64,000 nucleotides of DNA. It comes from Spinacia oleracea (taxonomy: Eukaryota > Streptophyta > Magnoliopsida > Caryophyllales > Amaranthaceae). Below the pieces are notes generated by a model, which had not been told where the DNA came from, ran no database searches, and worked only from the letters and a program-made list of their open reading frames with translations. The first letter of the stretch is position 1. Every line of letters starts with the position of its first letter. This document shows positions 27,435 to 46,945 of this stretch, piece after piece. Position numbers and translations under genes: made by a program. The DNA is taken from assembly GCF_020520425.1 (NCBI RefSeq), contig NC_079492.1, forward strand, positions 101,839,157-101,903,156. The letters run 5' to 3'.

Positions 27435-27690
27435 TAAAGATGGTGTGGGTTGGGTCGGGCCGTGCGGGGCCAAAAATTTCAAAAGAGCTCTGGCCTGGGG
27501 CCTGTTGTGTCAGGTCGGGTGTCGTGCCTAAGCCTAATTTTACTAAATTTTGCGTGTTTTGTCGTGTCGTGTCATGTGGTGATTTTTCCAAAAAAAAAAA
27601 AAATTTTGTGGCTCACGACCCACAACTTTGTGCTCGTGTCGGATTGTGCTTTTTTCGTACTTGTGTCGGCCCGTACTTTTTCGTGATGAT
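27435..27690. repeat. GGGTCGGGCC-rich tract
   Basis: Short GGTCGGG, GGCCGTG and GGCCTGGGG phrases are spaced through AT-rich DNA, similar in style to the tract at 47205-47495. Such arrays often mark the ends of plant hAT-type elements, but no terminal repeats or target duplication could be seen. Confidence 0.35.
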
Positions 27691-27779
27691 TAATGATTTT
27701 AAAAGGGGTTTTACATATTTAAATGTTACTAAAATGTTTAAGGCACCTTATAAGTTAAATCCTATTGGTTTGTAGGAGG

Positions 27780-29361
27780 TGATTTTCCCTAGATGATTTC
27801 TAAAGATTATAATTGTGGATCCAATGGTTGTTTATTCAAGGTACGTTAAATCTACATGCTTTGGATCGACATACTACCATGCTAGACAACGAACAAAATT
27901 ACTAGTATCGATCATCTTAGGATTGGTTATTTTTCATGATATGTATTACTTATGATTTTGGATGTTAGTTGTTATTTTGAAAAATGCAACTTGTTGAAAA
28001 TGATTGGTTTATCATGTGATTTATTATATAAGTTGTATGTCTTGAGTGACTATAACATGTACAAGAAATATTGGATTATTTAATATATGTTGCATGTATT
28101 TTACATCTAACATGTATAGGAACTTATTTGATGGCCCTCATGTAGATTAATTGGTATAATGCTACATGAGGATTATTATGTGTCAGTTGCTCTATTTGTA
28201 AATCATTACTTTGGTAGAGCTTAATGGACCTTGTTTTAGGATTGGAGTATCCATTTGTGGTAATACTGGTGGCATTTATCCATTCCAGTTGGTTAATGAG
28301 TACCTTTGTTCATCGAGTTACCAGGAAACCTTAATTAAAAGGTCTTGTATTCTTTAGGATTAAATTGGATACTTGTGGTTAATGGTTGTTGGTTGGCTAT
28401 TTGATTTGCTTGTTATTTTGGTGATTGGTATCGAGTCTTGTTCGACTTGTACAAATTTACTGATCACGTAAAGTGTAACATGATGGGTAACAAAATGTAG
28501 ACCTTGCAAGTCCAATGTATTAAACAATTATGGTTGGGGTATCTGATATATCTCGATATGTATTCTACTATTGGCGCAATGATCAAGGGTCCATCTTTTC
28601 TTTAAGTTTGAGACCTCAACTTGTGTGACAAGAAGTCACGCTTGTGTCATCGTTTAACTTTGTCACACTGGCAAGTCAAGTTGGTATTTATTATTTGGGT
28701 AACTTGTTATGTTTCTCTATCTACTCAATATATTGGAAAGGGGAGTCAATGTCTGGAGTTAATTAAGTATCAATGATCAAGTGTTAGTTTGGTATATATG
28801 AAGTTATAGCTAGCTAGGTGAATTTAATGTTCTTAGTTCTTACTTCATGTGAACTATTGCTGCGGTTTATTTTAATGATCATGTTAAGTTGCTAGTAGTT
28901 ATAACTTGATTGTACTGATTATGTGCTTTCATGTGTTTGTTGGTCATGGTTATTCCTATTGACCATGTGATTATCCACATTTATTTCTGAATTGTTTGGT
29001 CAACGGTTGCAGAGTCAATAACAATTTGGTCTTTGCAGGTTTGTAGATAATTGCATTGGGGATTTCTGAGTGACTTGTTTTACATTTCTCATTTGGTTTT
29101 GGATTTGCATTATATTGCATTATCTAGTTTGTTTTCAATTGGATTTCTAAGTTGGATTTTAAGTGTGGGTTTTCATTTAGAGTCAGACTTTGGTTTTGGG
29201 GCCTTTAATGATTCCAACTTCCAAGTTGTAGGGACTTCTTAGTTATTTGTTTAAGGTTAGTTTATTTAATTTAGTATGATTATGTGCTAATAATTCTCTA
29301 AGGTTTTATCTAGATGAAAAATTAGTTTTTAGAATAGAGATACTTATTGGGGGTATTACAT
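27780..29361 (-). repeat. Possible LTR remnant (chromovirus-like)
   Basis: A non-coding AT-rich block whose right edge on the minus strand reads TGTAATACCCCC, the form in which Tekay/del-type LTRs begin. I could not find the other end, a primer site or target duplications, so this is a weak call. Nothing else is recognised in the block. Confidence 0.25.
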
Positions 29362-29929
29362 TAATAAGCAAAAAAAAAAATTAGCAATTTTTTTCTTCAT
29401 ATAATTTAATTTAAAAACTAGTTCATTTTAGCAAAAATAAGTTCATGTAAAATAAATTTAAATAAGTTAATTTCAGTCAAAATTAGATGAACTAACATAA
29501 TATAATTTAACTTGTTGCTTTACTATAATAAAAATCACCAACCATACTCGGTGCTCCGGGGCAAGTAGCAAATTGGCCTCAACACTTTGAAGTGATGTTA
29601 AAATTAAACTACACTCGTATCTTTTAGTTGAAGAAAATCAGTCCCTTACCTTTTCACCAACATGAAACTAACATTTATTCAATATTTTTCGGTATAATTT
29701 TACAGGAAAATATAAACCTAACCAAAAAATTTCAATGAAAGACTTAAAAACAAAATTAAAATACTTCGTACTATTTTTAATAACATGACTTGAGAATGAG
29801 GACTAGTATACGGTGGAAGATAGTCATGCGAGGATGGAAAACAGACTGATAGTTATGCGGTGTTGAATCGTTGATGATTATTGGTATACGTTGATGCAAC
29901 AACTGTGATGATTTGGAGCAATTAGGGTG

Positions 29930-30080
29930 CGTTCTTTTTAGCGGATGAAACCTAAACTTATTTAAGCCGAACTTATCTTAACTTATTGAAACTGATTAAA
30001 CCTAATTGACCTGATAGGACATGATTAGACATAATTGAAACTTATTAGACCTGTTGTAATTAGGTGAATTAAATACTTAA
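29930..30080. mobile_element. MITE fragment related to the 7200 element
   Basis: It begins GGGTGCGTTCTTTTTAGC and continues with repeated AACTTAT and GAAACT phrases, like one end of the element at 7200-7466. No matching far end is present. Confidence 0.4.
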
Positions 30081-30556
30081 TGGGGATTAATATATATTTT
30101 TATTTACTTATTGCGCAAAGAGGAACTAAAAGGAGAATAGGGAAAAAAAAAACTTTTAGTTTGAGAAGGAAAGGGAAACAAGCAACCCTTTTGTGTTTTG
30201 AGCGACCAATTGATATTTTGGGCCCAACCACCACTAGCCCATCAACACAAGAGGAAGGAAAAGAAGCAGCCCAAGCTTCACTGATTTTGATCTTAGGCTT
30301 GCGTCGCACAATCAATCCAACATCCCAATTTGTTGGACCCGATTGCAACTTATCTGAATTTATTGACCCAATATTTTTTTTATTAAGTTGAAGAGAACGA
30401 CCCAAGAATTGCGCAAACAAAAACCACCGAGATCATGCCGGAAAAAAAAATATGCAGTAGAATAAAGAATCAAATATGCATTGTTCAACGTTTATTCGTC
30501 AAGTATTCTAGTGAGATTTATGTTCTTCAGTTGAAATTATGCGGGAAAATAATGAG

Positions 30557-30856
30557 TACTACCTCCGTTTCAAAATGATCTTTATATTTTCCGTTTTATT
30601 CCGTTTCATAATGTTTTTTACACTTTGCTTTATTATATTTTTTGACATGAAAATTTACTATTTTATCCTTCCTACCCCATAATATTTACAATTTTCCATT
30701 CATTTTCTCTTTATTCATTTTTTTCTTACACCCCACCCACATTTTTACACATTTCTCTTATTTTATCCATATTTTATTATATTCAACCAACTTTTCTACT
30801 TGTCTTAATATTGTGTAAATAGTAACTGTAAAGATCTGTATAAAACAGAAGTAGTA
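30557..30856. mobile_element. Stowaway-like MITE
   Basis: The left end TACTACCTCCGTTTC pairs with the right end AACAGAAGTAGTA (one or two mismatches), and TA flanks both ends. The interior is AT-rich and non-coding. Confidence 0.6.
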
Positions 30857-31664
30857 TACATGTATTACAGGAAAGAACATGGATGAATGTTGCTGTAATT
30901 AAAAGGTGAGGGGCTAATTTGCTCATCATACTAAAGTCTTGGGGCCTTTGAGGCTAATTTGACGTTGATCCATCACAATTTTCTTGTACTCCCTACGACC
31001 TTCAATAATGTCTGAGGAAACGGAATATTCTTTATTTTATAAAGATGAAGAAAAGTAATCAAATTTAGAAAATTACTAAAATAGCCGATGTAAAGGCGAT
31101 GGGAACAGAAGTTGTTCTTTGTAAAGAAAAAGAGATGGTTTCAAGATAACCAAAATAAATAAATAAGGAAGTGAATTGAGGGACAAGGGAGTATAATTTA
31201 TGTTAACAAGTAGTATAATTGAAGGGTAAATCAAAGCAAAGGAAAAGCAGAAGGAAGTGAAACTGATTTGTGATTAATATTTCCATGGATGGAGGCAGAG
31301 GTATATACAAATGAAATAACCAAAAGTTACAATGACTATATATTTCCTGAAATAATGATTAAATGTACAGAAGAATTTCGATATTATACAAAGCTGACAT
31401 CTTTCTTGTGATTTCAAGCACTGTCCCAGTAGATTTTGTTTCACCCCTTGATTATCTAGTATCTACGCAGTGCTTCAAATCTTCCATTATCATCACCTCT
31501 TTGATTGTCAAAAGTGGTAAGTTGCTGTCAGGGATAAAGATTAAGCTGAAATATGCGCTTCCCTGAAATCAGAACAAAGGGTGTATACTGTATACAGGAT
31601 AGGATAAAACAGTAAATAAGTATCTCCTAGAATGTCCGATGCCAAATAACAAGCTATAAAGCTT
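30857..31664 (-). other. 3' flank and 3' UTR of the FTSH gene
   Basis: No separate gene is supported. The part next to 31664 is the 3' UTR of the minus-strand protease gene. The exact poly(A) site was not determined. Confidence 0.45.
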
Positions 31665-39455
<7,791 letters not shown>

Positions 39456-39991
39456 TTCGAATTAAAATATAGAACCCTCAAAAATTGGGGATTTGATGAA
39501 TTTTTTCAATTTTGTGAGGAATCATAAACATGAAAACATGGAACTTTGTTGCAGAAAGATTACTTTCTTCAATGGCTATGCAAGGTTGAATCTTTGGACT
39601 TTTGGAGAGACTATACTCCTCTAATAATGACCGGCTGATTCCATTTTTCCCTGGGTTAGAGGCGATGTTTTAACCGGTAATATATCTTACGTCACAATTT
39701 CCTCCGTTTTCTTTTATCCACTTATCTTTCCCACCTCGTGTGTAAATGCTCTGGCCTAGGAGGCCCGAAATAGATACTACACGCACGACAAATTACTGCT
39801 GAGAGGTGTTTTTATTTACAAGATATAATATACCGCACATTTAGCACTATGCTTAAACAATAAAATAACTAAAATTGGGCATGGTAGGCATGACATGATA
39901 GACAATGCGTATTACACTTATTACTTTTTGTCTAGGCCACTCATTTAAAATGTGGTAGATACATATGTATCGTCTTTAACCTTGCATAATG

Positions 39992-40251
39992 CTTCATCCG
40001 TTTCAAAAAAATGGCAACACTTTGATTAGCACGTTTGCCAAGGCACAACTTTGACCATAAATATCTCTAATCATACTTCTTTTTTTAATCTTAAAAATTA
40101 ATTTTATGAAAATATACAATGAAATCAATCTACCAACATTTTACTTATGATATTTGGTTTTAATAATTTAGTAAAAATTTATGATCAAAGTTAATAAATG
40201 AATAGTGGCAAAATTGAAAGTGTGACAATTTTTTTAAAACGGAGAAAGTAA
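39992..40251. mobile_element. MITE with CCGTTT-type ends
   Basis: Left end CTTCATCCGTTTCAAAAAAATGGCAACAC and right end GTGACAATTTTTTTAAAACGGAGAAAG pair imperfectly. The interior is AT-rich. Confidence 0.5.
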
Positions 40252-40513
40252 TAAATTTGAATATAAAATAGGTCGAGTATTAGAGATAGCAACTTAGCTC
40301 ATCTCGATTTTAAGTGTAACTTTTGTACGGAGAAAATAATATATTAGAAATCATTTTTTTTAGATCTCACGCCAATATTAAACATGTAAAAGCTTTTATA
40401 GTAGCAGAAAGTAAGTGAAGGTTTTGAAGTAAACTAGTGTTATTGGTATAGGCGATGCCCCGGGTATTTACATGATTTTGAAATTAGTTTACAAAAAATT
40501 TCAGTGACATATA

Positions 40514-40770
40514 CTCCCTCCGTCCCAGAATACTCGAAACGCTTTGACCGGCACAAAGTTTAATGCATTGTAATTGACTTATTAATTAATTAGATGATAG
40601 TTGGTAGTGGGTATTTTTTTTTAATATAGATTGTGGGATAGTGGGGTATTTTTTTAATGTTTATTTTTAAGGAGTAGAGATGTAGGTGGGTCATTGGGTA
40701 AGTGAGAAATTAATATAATATTAATAAAAGTTTCTATTTTTAGAAACGTTGCAAGTAATCCGGGACGGCC
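40514..40770. mobile_element. Degenerate CTCCCTCCGTCC MITE (Stowaway/mariner-like)
   Basis: A clear left end with flanking TA; the right end is reduced to GGGACGGCC. It is related to the intact copy at 52251-52575. Confidence 0.55.
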
Positions 40771-41007
40771 TTATATTAAAAACGTTTTATGCAAGATGAT
40801 TACATTGATGGGCATATGATAGTTTTATCTGAGGGTGCTTCTTTTTATTGGTGAGAAGGTAAAAGGTGGCGGATGTTCTATATTGGAGTTAAGATAAAGA
40901 ATGAGGTCTCACCTTTTTATTTTTTCACCGTTTGGGACCTGTACTTTTTTTTTCACCGTTTAGGACCGATAAAGAATATTCGGCCAAAATTAACTAATAA
41001 TTCTAAA

Positions 41008-41063
41008 AGGTTAGTCCCCATGGTTAAAAGGTTAGTCCCCGTAGTTAAAAGGTTAGTCCCTTA
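41008..41063. repeat. Short tandem repeat, 3 units
   Basis: Three near-identical units of the form AAAAGGTTAGTCCC(C/T). Confidence 0.8.
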
Positions 41064-41591
41064 CACATGTCAACGTATCATTTGCGGTGCAATAAATAAG
41101 AAACCAATTGAATCCTTACACATGTCACAACAAATGGGTGAAAAATAATAAAACGGCTTCGTTGCAATTTACTGAACCAAATGAAGAACTCGCGTTTTTG
41201 CGTCAAATATTCGTCTTTGTTGGACTACTACGTAACTAACCCTGTTAATATGTTATAGCACTTTGTTGGAGCTTTTAGTTGAATATGATTGAAATTTTTT
41301 TATTGGATATGGATCCTTGTTTATTTTTGTAAATGCTTGTTGTCCACATTGTATCTTGTTTTAGTTATTTGACAATTGGTTGAACTACTAATTAAGTACT
41401 AATTGACCTTGTATATTGTCGATTACTTCTACATAGACTGAAAATGGAAGGAAATATTATGGGCTTGAGATATTCCTTGCAGCAAGTTTAATTACAGTAG
41501 AGTTACTTGAAACTTGAGGGCAGAAATGATTTATGTTGGTTGTGTTGTTGCCTGCAGGAACGCATATTTGACAGTAACATCACTTGCATAA

Positions 41592-41753
41592 TGTTAAGAT
41601 ATGTTAAGATATTAGATATTATTCTGTGAATATTCTGTAGAGTCCTAACTATGGTAAGTTACCTAATGTGTACCTAGGGTTTAGGTAACTGAGTTGTACT
41701 ATATATACGTGTGTTATTAATGAGAATGATACGAGATTACACAATATTTGACA
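41592..41753 (+). repeat. Copia 5' LTR
   Basis: 162 bases, TGTTAAGATATG to ATTTGACA. It holds a TATA-type run (ACTATATATACG), about 60 bases before the LTR end. Confidence 0.95.
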
Positions 41754-41767
41754 TGGTATCATGAGCC
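41754..41767 (+). other. Copia primer binding site
   Basis: TGGTATCATGAGCC matches the common plant copia site TGGTATCAGAGC (complement of initiator tRNA-Met) apart from one inserted T. Confidence 0.75.
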
Positions 41768-41859
41768 TAGGTTAAAAACCCTAGATTTTTTTTTCCGCAA
41801 GAAATTTGAGAGAGTGTAGCCGAGTATTGAGAACAGCGACTTTCTTCGCTTGTTGAGTA

Positions 41860-44800
41860 TTGAGATTAGGAGTTAACAATTCCTTAAGTATCACCATGAG
41901 TTCCGATGAGGAGGCACCACCAAAGGTCATCGCCGCCGCCGTCGACCTAGACTACTATCTCGGGTCAGGCGACGGCCCCGGTATTGTTATCACCCCTGTG
42001 AAACTGAGAGGAGCATCGAACTACGATGAATGGGCCAAAGCCGTTCGTCGCTCGATGATTTCAAAATTCAAATTTGGTTTTCTTGATGGGTCTGTGAAGG
42101 AGCCCATTACGGACGAGACGAAGATGAAACATTGGATTGCGGTCAATTCGATGGTGGTGTCTTGGATCACAAACACCATTGACGAGAGTTTGCGTTCGAA
42201 TCTGGAGGACTTTGATATTGCTCACGAGTTGTGGAGTCATTTGAGGACGCGGTACTGCGTCGTGTCGGGCACCAGGGTCTGCCATATTAAGATGGCTCTG
42301 AGTGGTTGCAAGCAGGGCACGTCTGAGGGCGTCATGGAGTACTATGGCCGCTTGTCGAAGGTATGGAAGGAGTACGTACAGTATGCACGAGTTCCCAGGT
42401 GTGTATGTGCGGGTTGTACGTGTAATATAGCGAAGCAGGTGGGGGACATTCACGATGAAGATCGTCTGCACTATTTCCTAATTGGCCTGGATGATCACTA
42501 TGAAGCCATTCGTGCACAACTGTTAGCACGATCGCCGTTGCCAGGACTCGACGAGGCGTACCAGACGGTTATGAATACCGAGACCATGCGCGCCAAGGCT
42601 GCGAGAGGTCCGGAGAGTGTCATGGCGTTCAAGGTCGAGACTAAGGCTCGGTCGAGGTCGGGAGATGTCAGTGGCAGATTTTGTGGTCATTGCAATCGTG
42701 AGGGTCATGAGGAAGAAACTTGTTATCAGCTGATTGGATTTCCTGAATGGTGGGATGAGAAGAAACGAGGTGGACGAGGGCCTGGTCGAGGAGGCAGGAC
42801 GTCGATTAGAGGAGGCAGAGTAGCTCGCGGGGCAGCGTCGTCGACCAGTGGTGTCGCTCGTGCCAATGCCGTGAGCAATGCCACAGGAGGGGCGACAACC
42901 ACTGTGACGAGTGGAGACGGATCGCATGGTGCAGTGACGACAACCAATCATGAGCTTGTTGGGGTGACGAAGGAGCAAGTCCAGCAAATAGTTGACATCT
43001 TGTCACGACCTTCAACCAAGTTGCAAGGTAATCTTGATTTACGTTGGATTGTTGACAGTGGGGCATCACGTCATGTGACGGGTGATATTTCAATCCTGAG
43101 AAATATCAAGACATCAAGAAATCAACAGGTTGTGTTGCCGGACGGTCAACCTGCAAATTCAAACCAATATGGTTCGGTGGTCTTGGAGGATGGTTTCGTG
43201 CTCGATAATGTTCTATTTGTGCCTAAATTGAACTGCAATTTAATTTCTGTAACTCAATTAAGTGACGAATTACATTGTGCTGCTCAATTTACTAACAAAA
43301 TGTGTGTTCTTCAGGACCGCTCGACGAGGATGGTGATTGGCGTAGGTGATCGACAGGAAGGACTATATTTTTTCCGTGGGGCTCCAAAGGTTCGTGTGCT
43401 AGCAGTGGAGTGTGTGGTCGACTTGTGGCATCAACGGATGGGGCATCCGTCGGAAAAAGTGTTGCAGTTACTTCCTCATGTGAGTCATAAGATTAGGAAG
43501 AATAAAACAATTTGTGATGTATGTCCGCGGGCGAGACAATGTAGGGAGAGTTTTCCAGTTAGTGTTAGTCGTGCTAGTCGCACATTTGAATTGGTTCATC
43601 TTGATTTATGGGGACCCTACAAGACTCCCTCGTCTTGTGGGGCAAAGTATTTTTTTACCATTGTTGACGATTATTCTAGAGGTGTGTGGATTTATTTACT
43701 GAATAATAAAATGGAAGTTGCATCGACATTTCTTAATTTTGTTGCCATGATTAAGTGTCAGTTTAATAGATCCCTTCGGGTAGTACGCAGTGATAATGGT
43801 ACTGAATTCAATTGCTTACAAAATTATTTTCGTCAACATGGGATTCTGTTTGAGTCGTCGTGTGTTGGGACGCCTCAACAAAATGGGAGAGTCGAGAGAA
43901 AACACCAACATATTTTGAATGTTGGGAGGGCGTTACGTTTTCAAGGAAATCTTCCAATAAAATTTTGGGGGGAATGTATTTTGGCCGCCTGTTACTTGAT
44001 AAACCGTACACCTACCCCGATCCTTGACAATAAAACACCTTATGAGATGTTGTTTGGTAAACCACCATCGTATGTGCCTATCCGAGTGTTTGGGTGTCTG
44101 TGTTATGCATATAATCTCCGGTGTAAAGGGGATAAGTTTGAGTCTCGGAGTCGCCGATGTGTGTTTTTGGGTTATCCGTTTGGCAGGAAGGGATGGCAAC
44201 TTTATGATCTAGAGACACATGAGTTCTTCGTCTCACGGGATGTCAAGTTTCATGAAGGGACGTTTCCTTTTGCAGATGAATCGGATGTGTTGCCACCGGT
44301 GCATGATGGTCATGGGGGGCTTGACCATTGGAGTTTGGATGAGAGTGGGACTACGGGTCCTGAGACCGTGTCGTCGCCTGCAGGTGATACTGCTGGGGTG
44401 TCGCCGCCTACAGGTGATACTGAGGGAGTGTTGTCGCTTCCGGGAGCTGATGAGGGGGTGTCATTGACCAGTGGTGACGACAGGGGAGTGTCGTCGCCTG
44501 TGAGGGAGGAACAACAACATGAAACACCTAGTCGAGTGGATTCAGACGTCGTCTCCTCACAGACAGGTGTAGAGGAAACGACGGGTAGTGACGAGAGTGA
44601 GACAAGGCAGTGTGTGGAGGATACGGAGTTAGGAAGGGGGAAGCGTGTGAAGTTTCCGTCGACAAAGCTGAAAGACTGTGTGATACATACAATACGGGAA
44701 AAATATAGTACTTCCGACAAAACACCTACGGCGTCATCACTCTCAGGTACTCCTTATCCTATCACATATTTTGTTAATTATGAGCGTTTTTCGTCAAAGC

Positions 44801-46371
44801 ACAGGCATTATATAGCAGCATTGCAAGAAGGGCAAGTTCCTAAGAGTTTTAAACAAGCGATGCAGCATGAGGGGTGGCGTCAGGCAATGGCCGCTGAAAT
44901 CGACGCGTTGGAGGAACAGGGGACATGGACGTTGGAAAATTTACCGGAAGGGAAGAAAGCACTGGGGAGTAAATGGGTGTATACTGAGAAGCGTGATGAG
45001 GATGGGAATTTGTTGAGACTGAAGGCTCGATTGGTATGTTTAGGGAATCATCAGGAGGAAGGGTTGGATTATAATGAGACATTTGCTCCCGTCGCGAAGA
45101 TGGCGACAGTTCGAACTTTCCTAGCTGTCGCAGCTGTCAAACAGTGGGACGTGCATCAGATGGACGTCCACAATGCGTTCTTGCACGGTGACTTGGAGGA
45201 AGAGATCTATATGAAGATTCCTCCTGGATTCCAGAAGAATCACTTTGACAAAGTGTGTCGAATGAGAAAGTCGTTGTATGGGTTGAAACAAGCACCTAGA
45301 TGTTGGTTCCAGAAGTTGTCGACGGCATTGACGCACTATGGATTTCGACAGTCGCTGTCCGATTATTCGCTCTTTACTCTGTCTAAAGGTACGTTGCAGC
45401 TGAGTGTGCTCATTTATGTGGACGACATGATTATCGCAGGCAATAACAAGTTTGCGCTTGAGAGTTTTAAGGCATACTTGAAGGAGTGTTTTAAAATGAA
45501 AGACCTCGGGGCTCTGAAGTACTTCCTTGGGTTAGAGGTGGCACGAAGTAGTCAAGGGTTCTATGTATGTCAGAGAAAATATGCCCTTGACATCATTTCA
45601 GAGGCCGGATTGTTGGGAGCAAAGCCTGTGGACTTTCCCATGGAACAGAATCATAGGTTGGCATTGGCAGACGGGCCAGACCTGTCGGACGGTGAGCAGT
45701 ATAGGCGTCTGATCGGACGTCTGGTTTATTTGGCTGTCACGCGACCAGACGTTGCCTACTCTGTACATGTCCTATCTCAATTTATGCAAGCACCAAAGGA
45801 GGCACATTGGGAAGCAGCTTTGCGAGTAGTGAGATATTTGAAGAAGTGTCCGGGTCAAGGTATACTACTTCGGTCGGACAGTGCGTTGCAGTTGGAGGGG
45901 TGGTGCGACTCGGATTGGGCAGGGTGTCCAATGACGCGTCGGTCGGTGACTGGATGGTTTGTGTCACTTGGTATGTCGCCAGTTTCTTGGAAGACCAAGA
46001 AACAGCATACTGTTTCTCGGTCGTCTGCTGAGGCAGAATATCGATCGATGGCAGCTCTGACGTGTGAGTTGAAGTGGTTGAAACAACTACTACGCGACTT
46101 GGGGGTGACACACGACCAAGGCATGAGGATGTATTGCGACAGTCAGTCTGCGTTGCATATTGCACAGAATCCGGTGTTCCATGAAAGGACAAAACACATC
46201 GAGTCAGATTGTCATTTCATTCGAGATGCAATCAAGGAAGGGATCATCAGTCCGTCGTACGTGTCGACGAAGGTTCAGTTAGCAGATATCTTCACCAAAG
46301 CGTTGGGGAAGGCGCAATTTGAGTTTTTTTTGAACAAGATGGGCATTCGAGATCTACATGCTCCACCTTGA
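41860..46371 (+). CDS. Copia gag-pol polyprotein (intact)
   Basis: One open frame of 1503 codons; the in-frame ATG at 41896 (MSSDEE) is the likelier start. Domain order is the copia one, integrase before RT. It runs: gag core (about residues 40-260); zinc knuckle CGHCNREGHEEETC (about 274); protease DSGASRHVTG (about 399); integrase HHCC finger and D,D,E core (HLDLWGPY, VRSDNGTEF, GTPQQNGRVERKH, about 520-680); RT with YVDDM (about 1186); RNase H ending in SSAEAEYRS and CDSQSALHI. No stop or frameshift interrupts it, and key catalytic residues are in place. Codon use is less AT-rich than the flanks. It is probably a competent copy, although expression cannot be judged. Confidence 0.95.
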   Translation: MRLGVNNSLSITMSSDEEAPPKVIAAAVDLDYYLGSGDGPGIVITPVKLRGASNYDEWAKAVRRSMISKFKFGFLDGSVKEPITDETKMKHWIAVNSMVVSWITNTIDESLRSNLEDFDIAHELWSHLRTRYCVVSGTRVCHIKMALSGCKQGTSEGVMEYYGRLSKVWKEYVQYARVPRCVCAGCTCNIAKQVGDIHDEDRLHYFLIGLDDHYEAIRAQLLARSPLPGLDEAYQTVMNTETMRAKAARGPESVMAFKVETKARSRSGDVSGRFCGHCNREGHEEETCYQLIGFPEWWDEKKRGGRGPGRGGRTSIRGGRVARGAASSTSGVARANAVSNATGGATTTVTSGDGSHGAVTTTNHELVGVTKEQVQQIVDILSRPSTKLQGNLDLRWIVDSGASRHVTGDISILRNIKTSRNQQVVLPDGQPANSNQYGSVVLEDGFVLDNVLFVPKLNCNLISVTQLSDELHCAAQFTNKMCVLQDRSTRMVIGVGDRQEGLYFFRGAPKVRVLAVECVVDLWHQRMGHPSEKVLQLLPHVSHKIRKNKTICDVCPRARQCRESFPVSVSRASRTFELVHLDLWGPYKTPSSCGAKYFFTIVDDYSRGVWIYLLNNKMEVASTFLNFVAMIKCQFNRSLRVVRSDNGTEFNCLQNYFRQHGILFESSCVGTPQQNGRVERKHQHILNVGRALRFQGNLPIKFWGECILAACYLINRTPTPILDNKTPYEMLFGKPPSYVPIRVFGCLCYAYNLRCKGDKFESRSRRCVFLGYPFGRKGWQLYDLETHEFFVSRDVKFHEGTFPFADESDVLPPVHDGHGGLDHWSLDESGTTGPETVSSPAGDTAGVSPPTGDTEGVLSLPGADEGVSLTSGDDRGVSSPVREEQQHETPSRVDSDVVSSQTGVEETTGSDESETRQCVEDTELGRGKRVKFPSTKLKDCVIHTIREKYSTSDKTPTASSLSGTPYPITYFVNYERFSSKHRHYIAALQEGQVPKSFKQAMQHEGWRQAMAAEIDALEEQGTWTLENLPEGKKALGSKWVYTEKRDEDGNLLRLKARLVCLGNHQEEGLDYNETFAPVAKMATVRTFLAVAAVKQWDVHQMDVHNAFLHGDLEEEIYMKIPPGFQKNHFDKVCRMRKSLYGLKQAPRCWFQKLSTALTHYGFRQSLSDYSLFTLSKGTLQLSVLIYVDDMIIAGNNKFALESFKAYLKECFKMKDLGALKYFLGLEVARSSQGFYVCQRKYALDIISEAGLLGAKPVDFPMEQNHRLALADGPDLSDGEQYRRLIGRLVYLAVTRPDVAYSVHVLSQFMQAPKEAHWEAALRVVRYLKKCPGQGILLRSDSALQLEGWCDSDWAGCPMTRRSVTGWFVSLGMSPVSWKTKKQHTVSRSSAEAEYRSMAALTCELKWLKQLLRDLGVTHDQGMRMYCDSQSALHIAQNPVFHERTKHIESDCHFIRDAIKEGIISPSYVSTKVQLADIFTKALGKAQFEFFLNKMGIRDLHAPP

Positions 46372-46378
46372 GGGGGGA
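46370..46378 (+). other. Copia polypurine tract
   Basis: GAGGGGGGA overlaps the pol stop region and abuts the right LTR. Confidence 0.85.
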
Positions 46379-46540
46379 TGTTAAGATATGTTAAGATATT
46401 AGATATTATTCTGTGAATATTCTGTAGAGTCCTAACTATGGTAAGTTACCTAATGTGTACCTAGGGTTTAGGTAACTGAGTTGTACTATATATACGTGTG
46501 TTATTAATGAGAATGATACGAGATTACACAATATTTGACA
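46379..46540 (+). repeat. Copia 3' LTR
   Basis: 162 bases, identical by eye to 41592-41753. Confidence 0.95.
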
Positions 46541-46683
46541 CATAATAGTACTTAACTTGCAAAATAATACTGTCTAATAATGAGATTATAGTAGCATGAC
46601 TTGCATAATAGCCTAATATTGCCTGCAGGGACTCCAATCCATGCACCTTGGTGTAGAGAGTTGACAAAATTGCTACCTACCTA

Positions 46684-46945
46684 AGTTGATATTTTTTTAC
46701 TTAAATTTAGGAAAACGATCAAGTTTGACTTAAATTGACCTAAGTTGATCTGTTTTTTACTTAAATAGGAAAACGATCAAGTTTGACTTAAATTTACCTA
46801 AGTTGATATTTTTTTACTTAAATAAATTTCGGAAAACGATCAAGTTTGACTTAAATTGATCTAAGTTGTTTGGTTTTGACTTATATTAAGGAAAACGATC
46901 AAGTTTGGCCTAAATTGACCTAAGTTAATTGGTTTTGACTTATAT
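46684..46945. repeat. Imperfect about 60-bp tandem repeat, 5 units
   Basis: Units share GGAAAACGATCAAGTTTG followed by (A/C)CTTAAATTGACCTAAGTTG-like sequence, with variable T-rich spacers. Confidence 0.85.

Larger units (their letters stand above)
41587..46545 (+). mobile_element. Complete Ty1/copia retrotransposon
   Basis: A 4949-base insertion (41592-46540) plus 5-bp target duplications cataa (41587-41591 and 46541-46545). It has two 162-base LTRs that I read as identical (41592-41753, 46379-46540), TG...CA ends, a primer site starting right after the left LTR, one long gag-pol frame, and a polypurine tract GAGGGGGGA just before the right LTR. All parts needed for transposition appear present. 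It lies between the FTSH and FSD3 genes. Confidence 0.96.

Noticed and set aside
30080-30420. Open frames of about 105 codons on both strands
   Set aside because: No motif, no splice context and mutual overlap; no reason to prefer either.
42061-46192. Numerous minus-strand open frames across the copia element
   Set aside because: All are shadows of the uninterrupted gag-pol frame on the plus strand.
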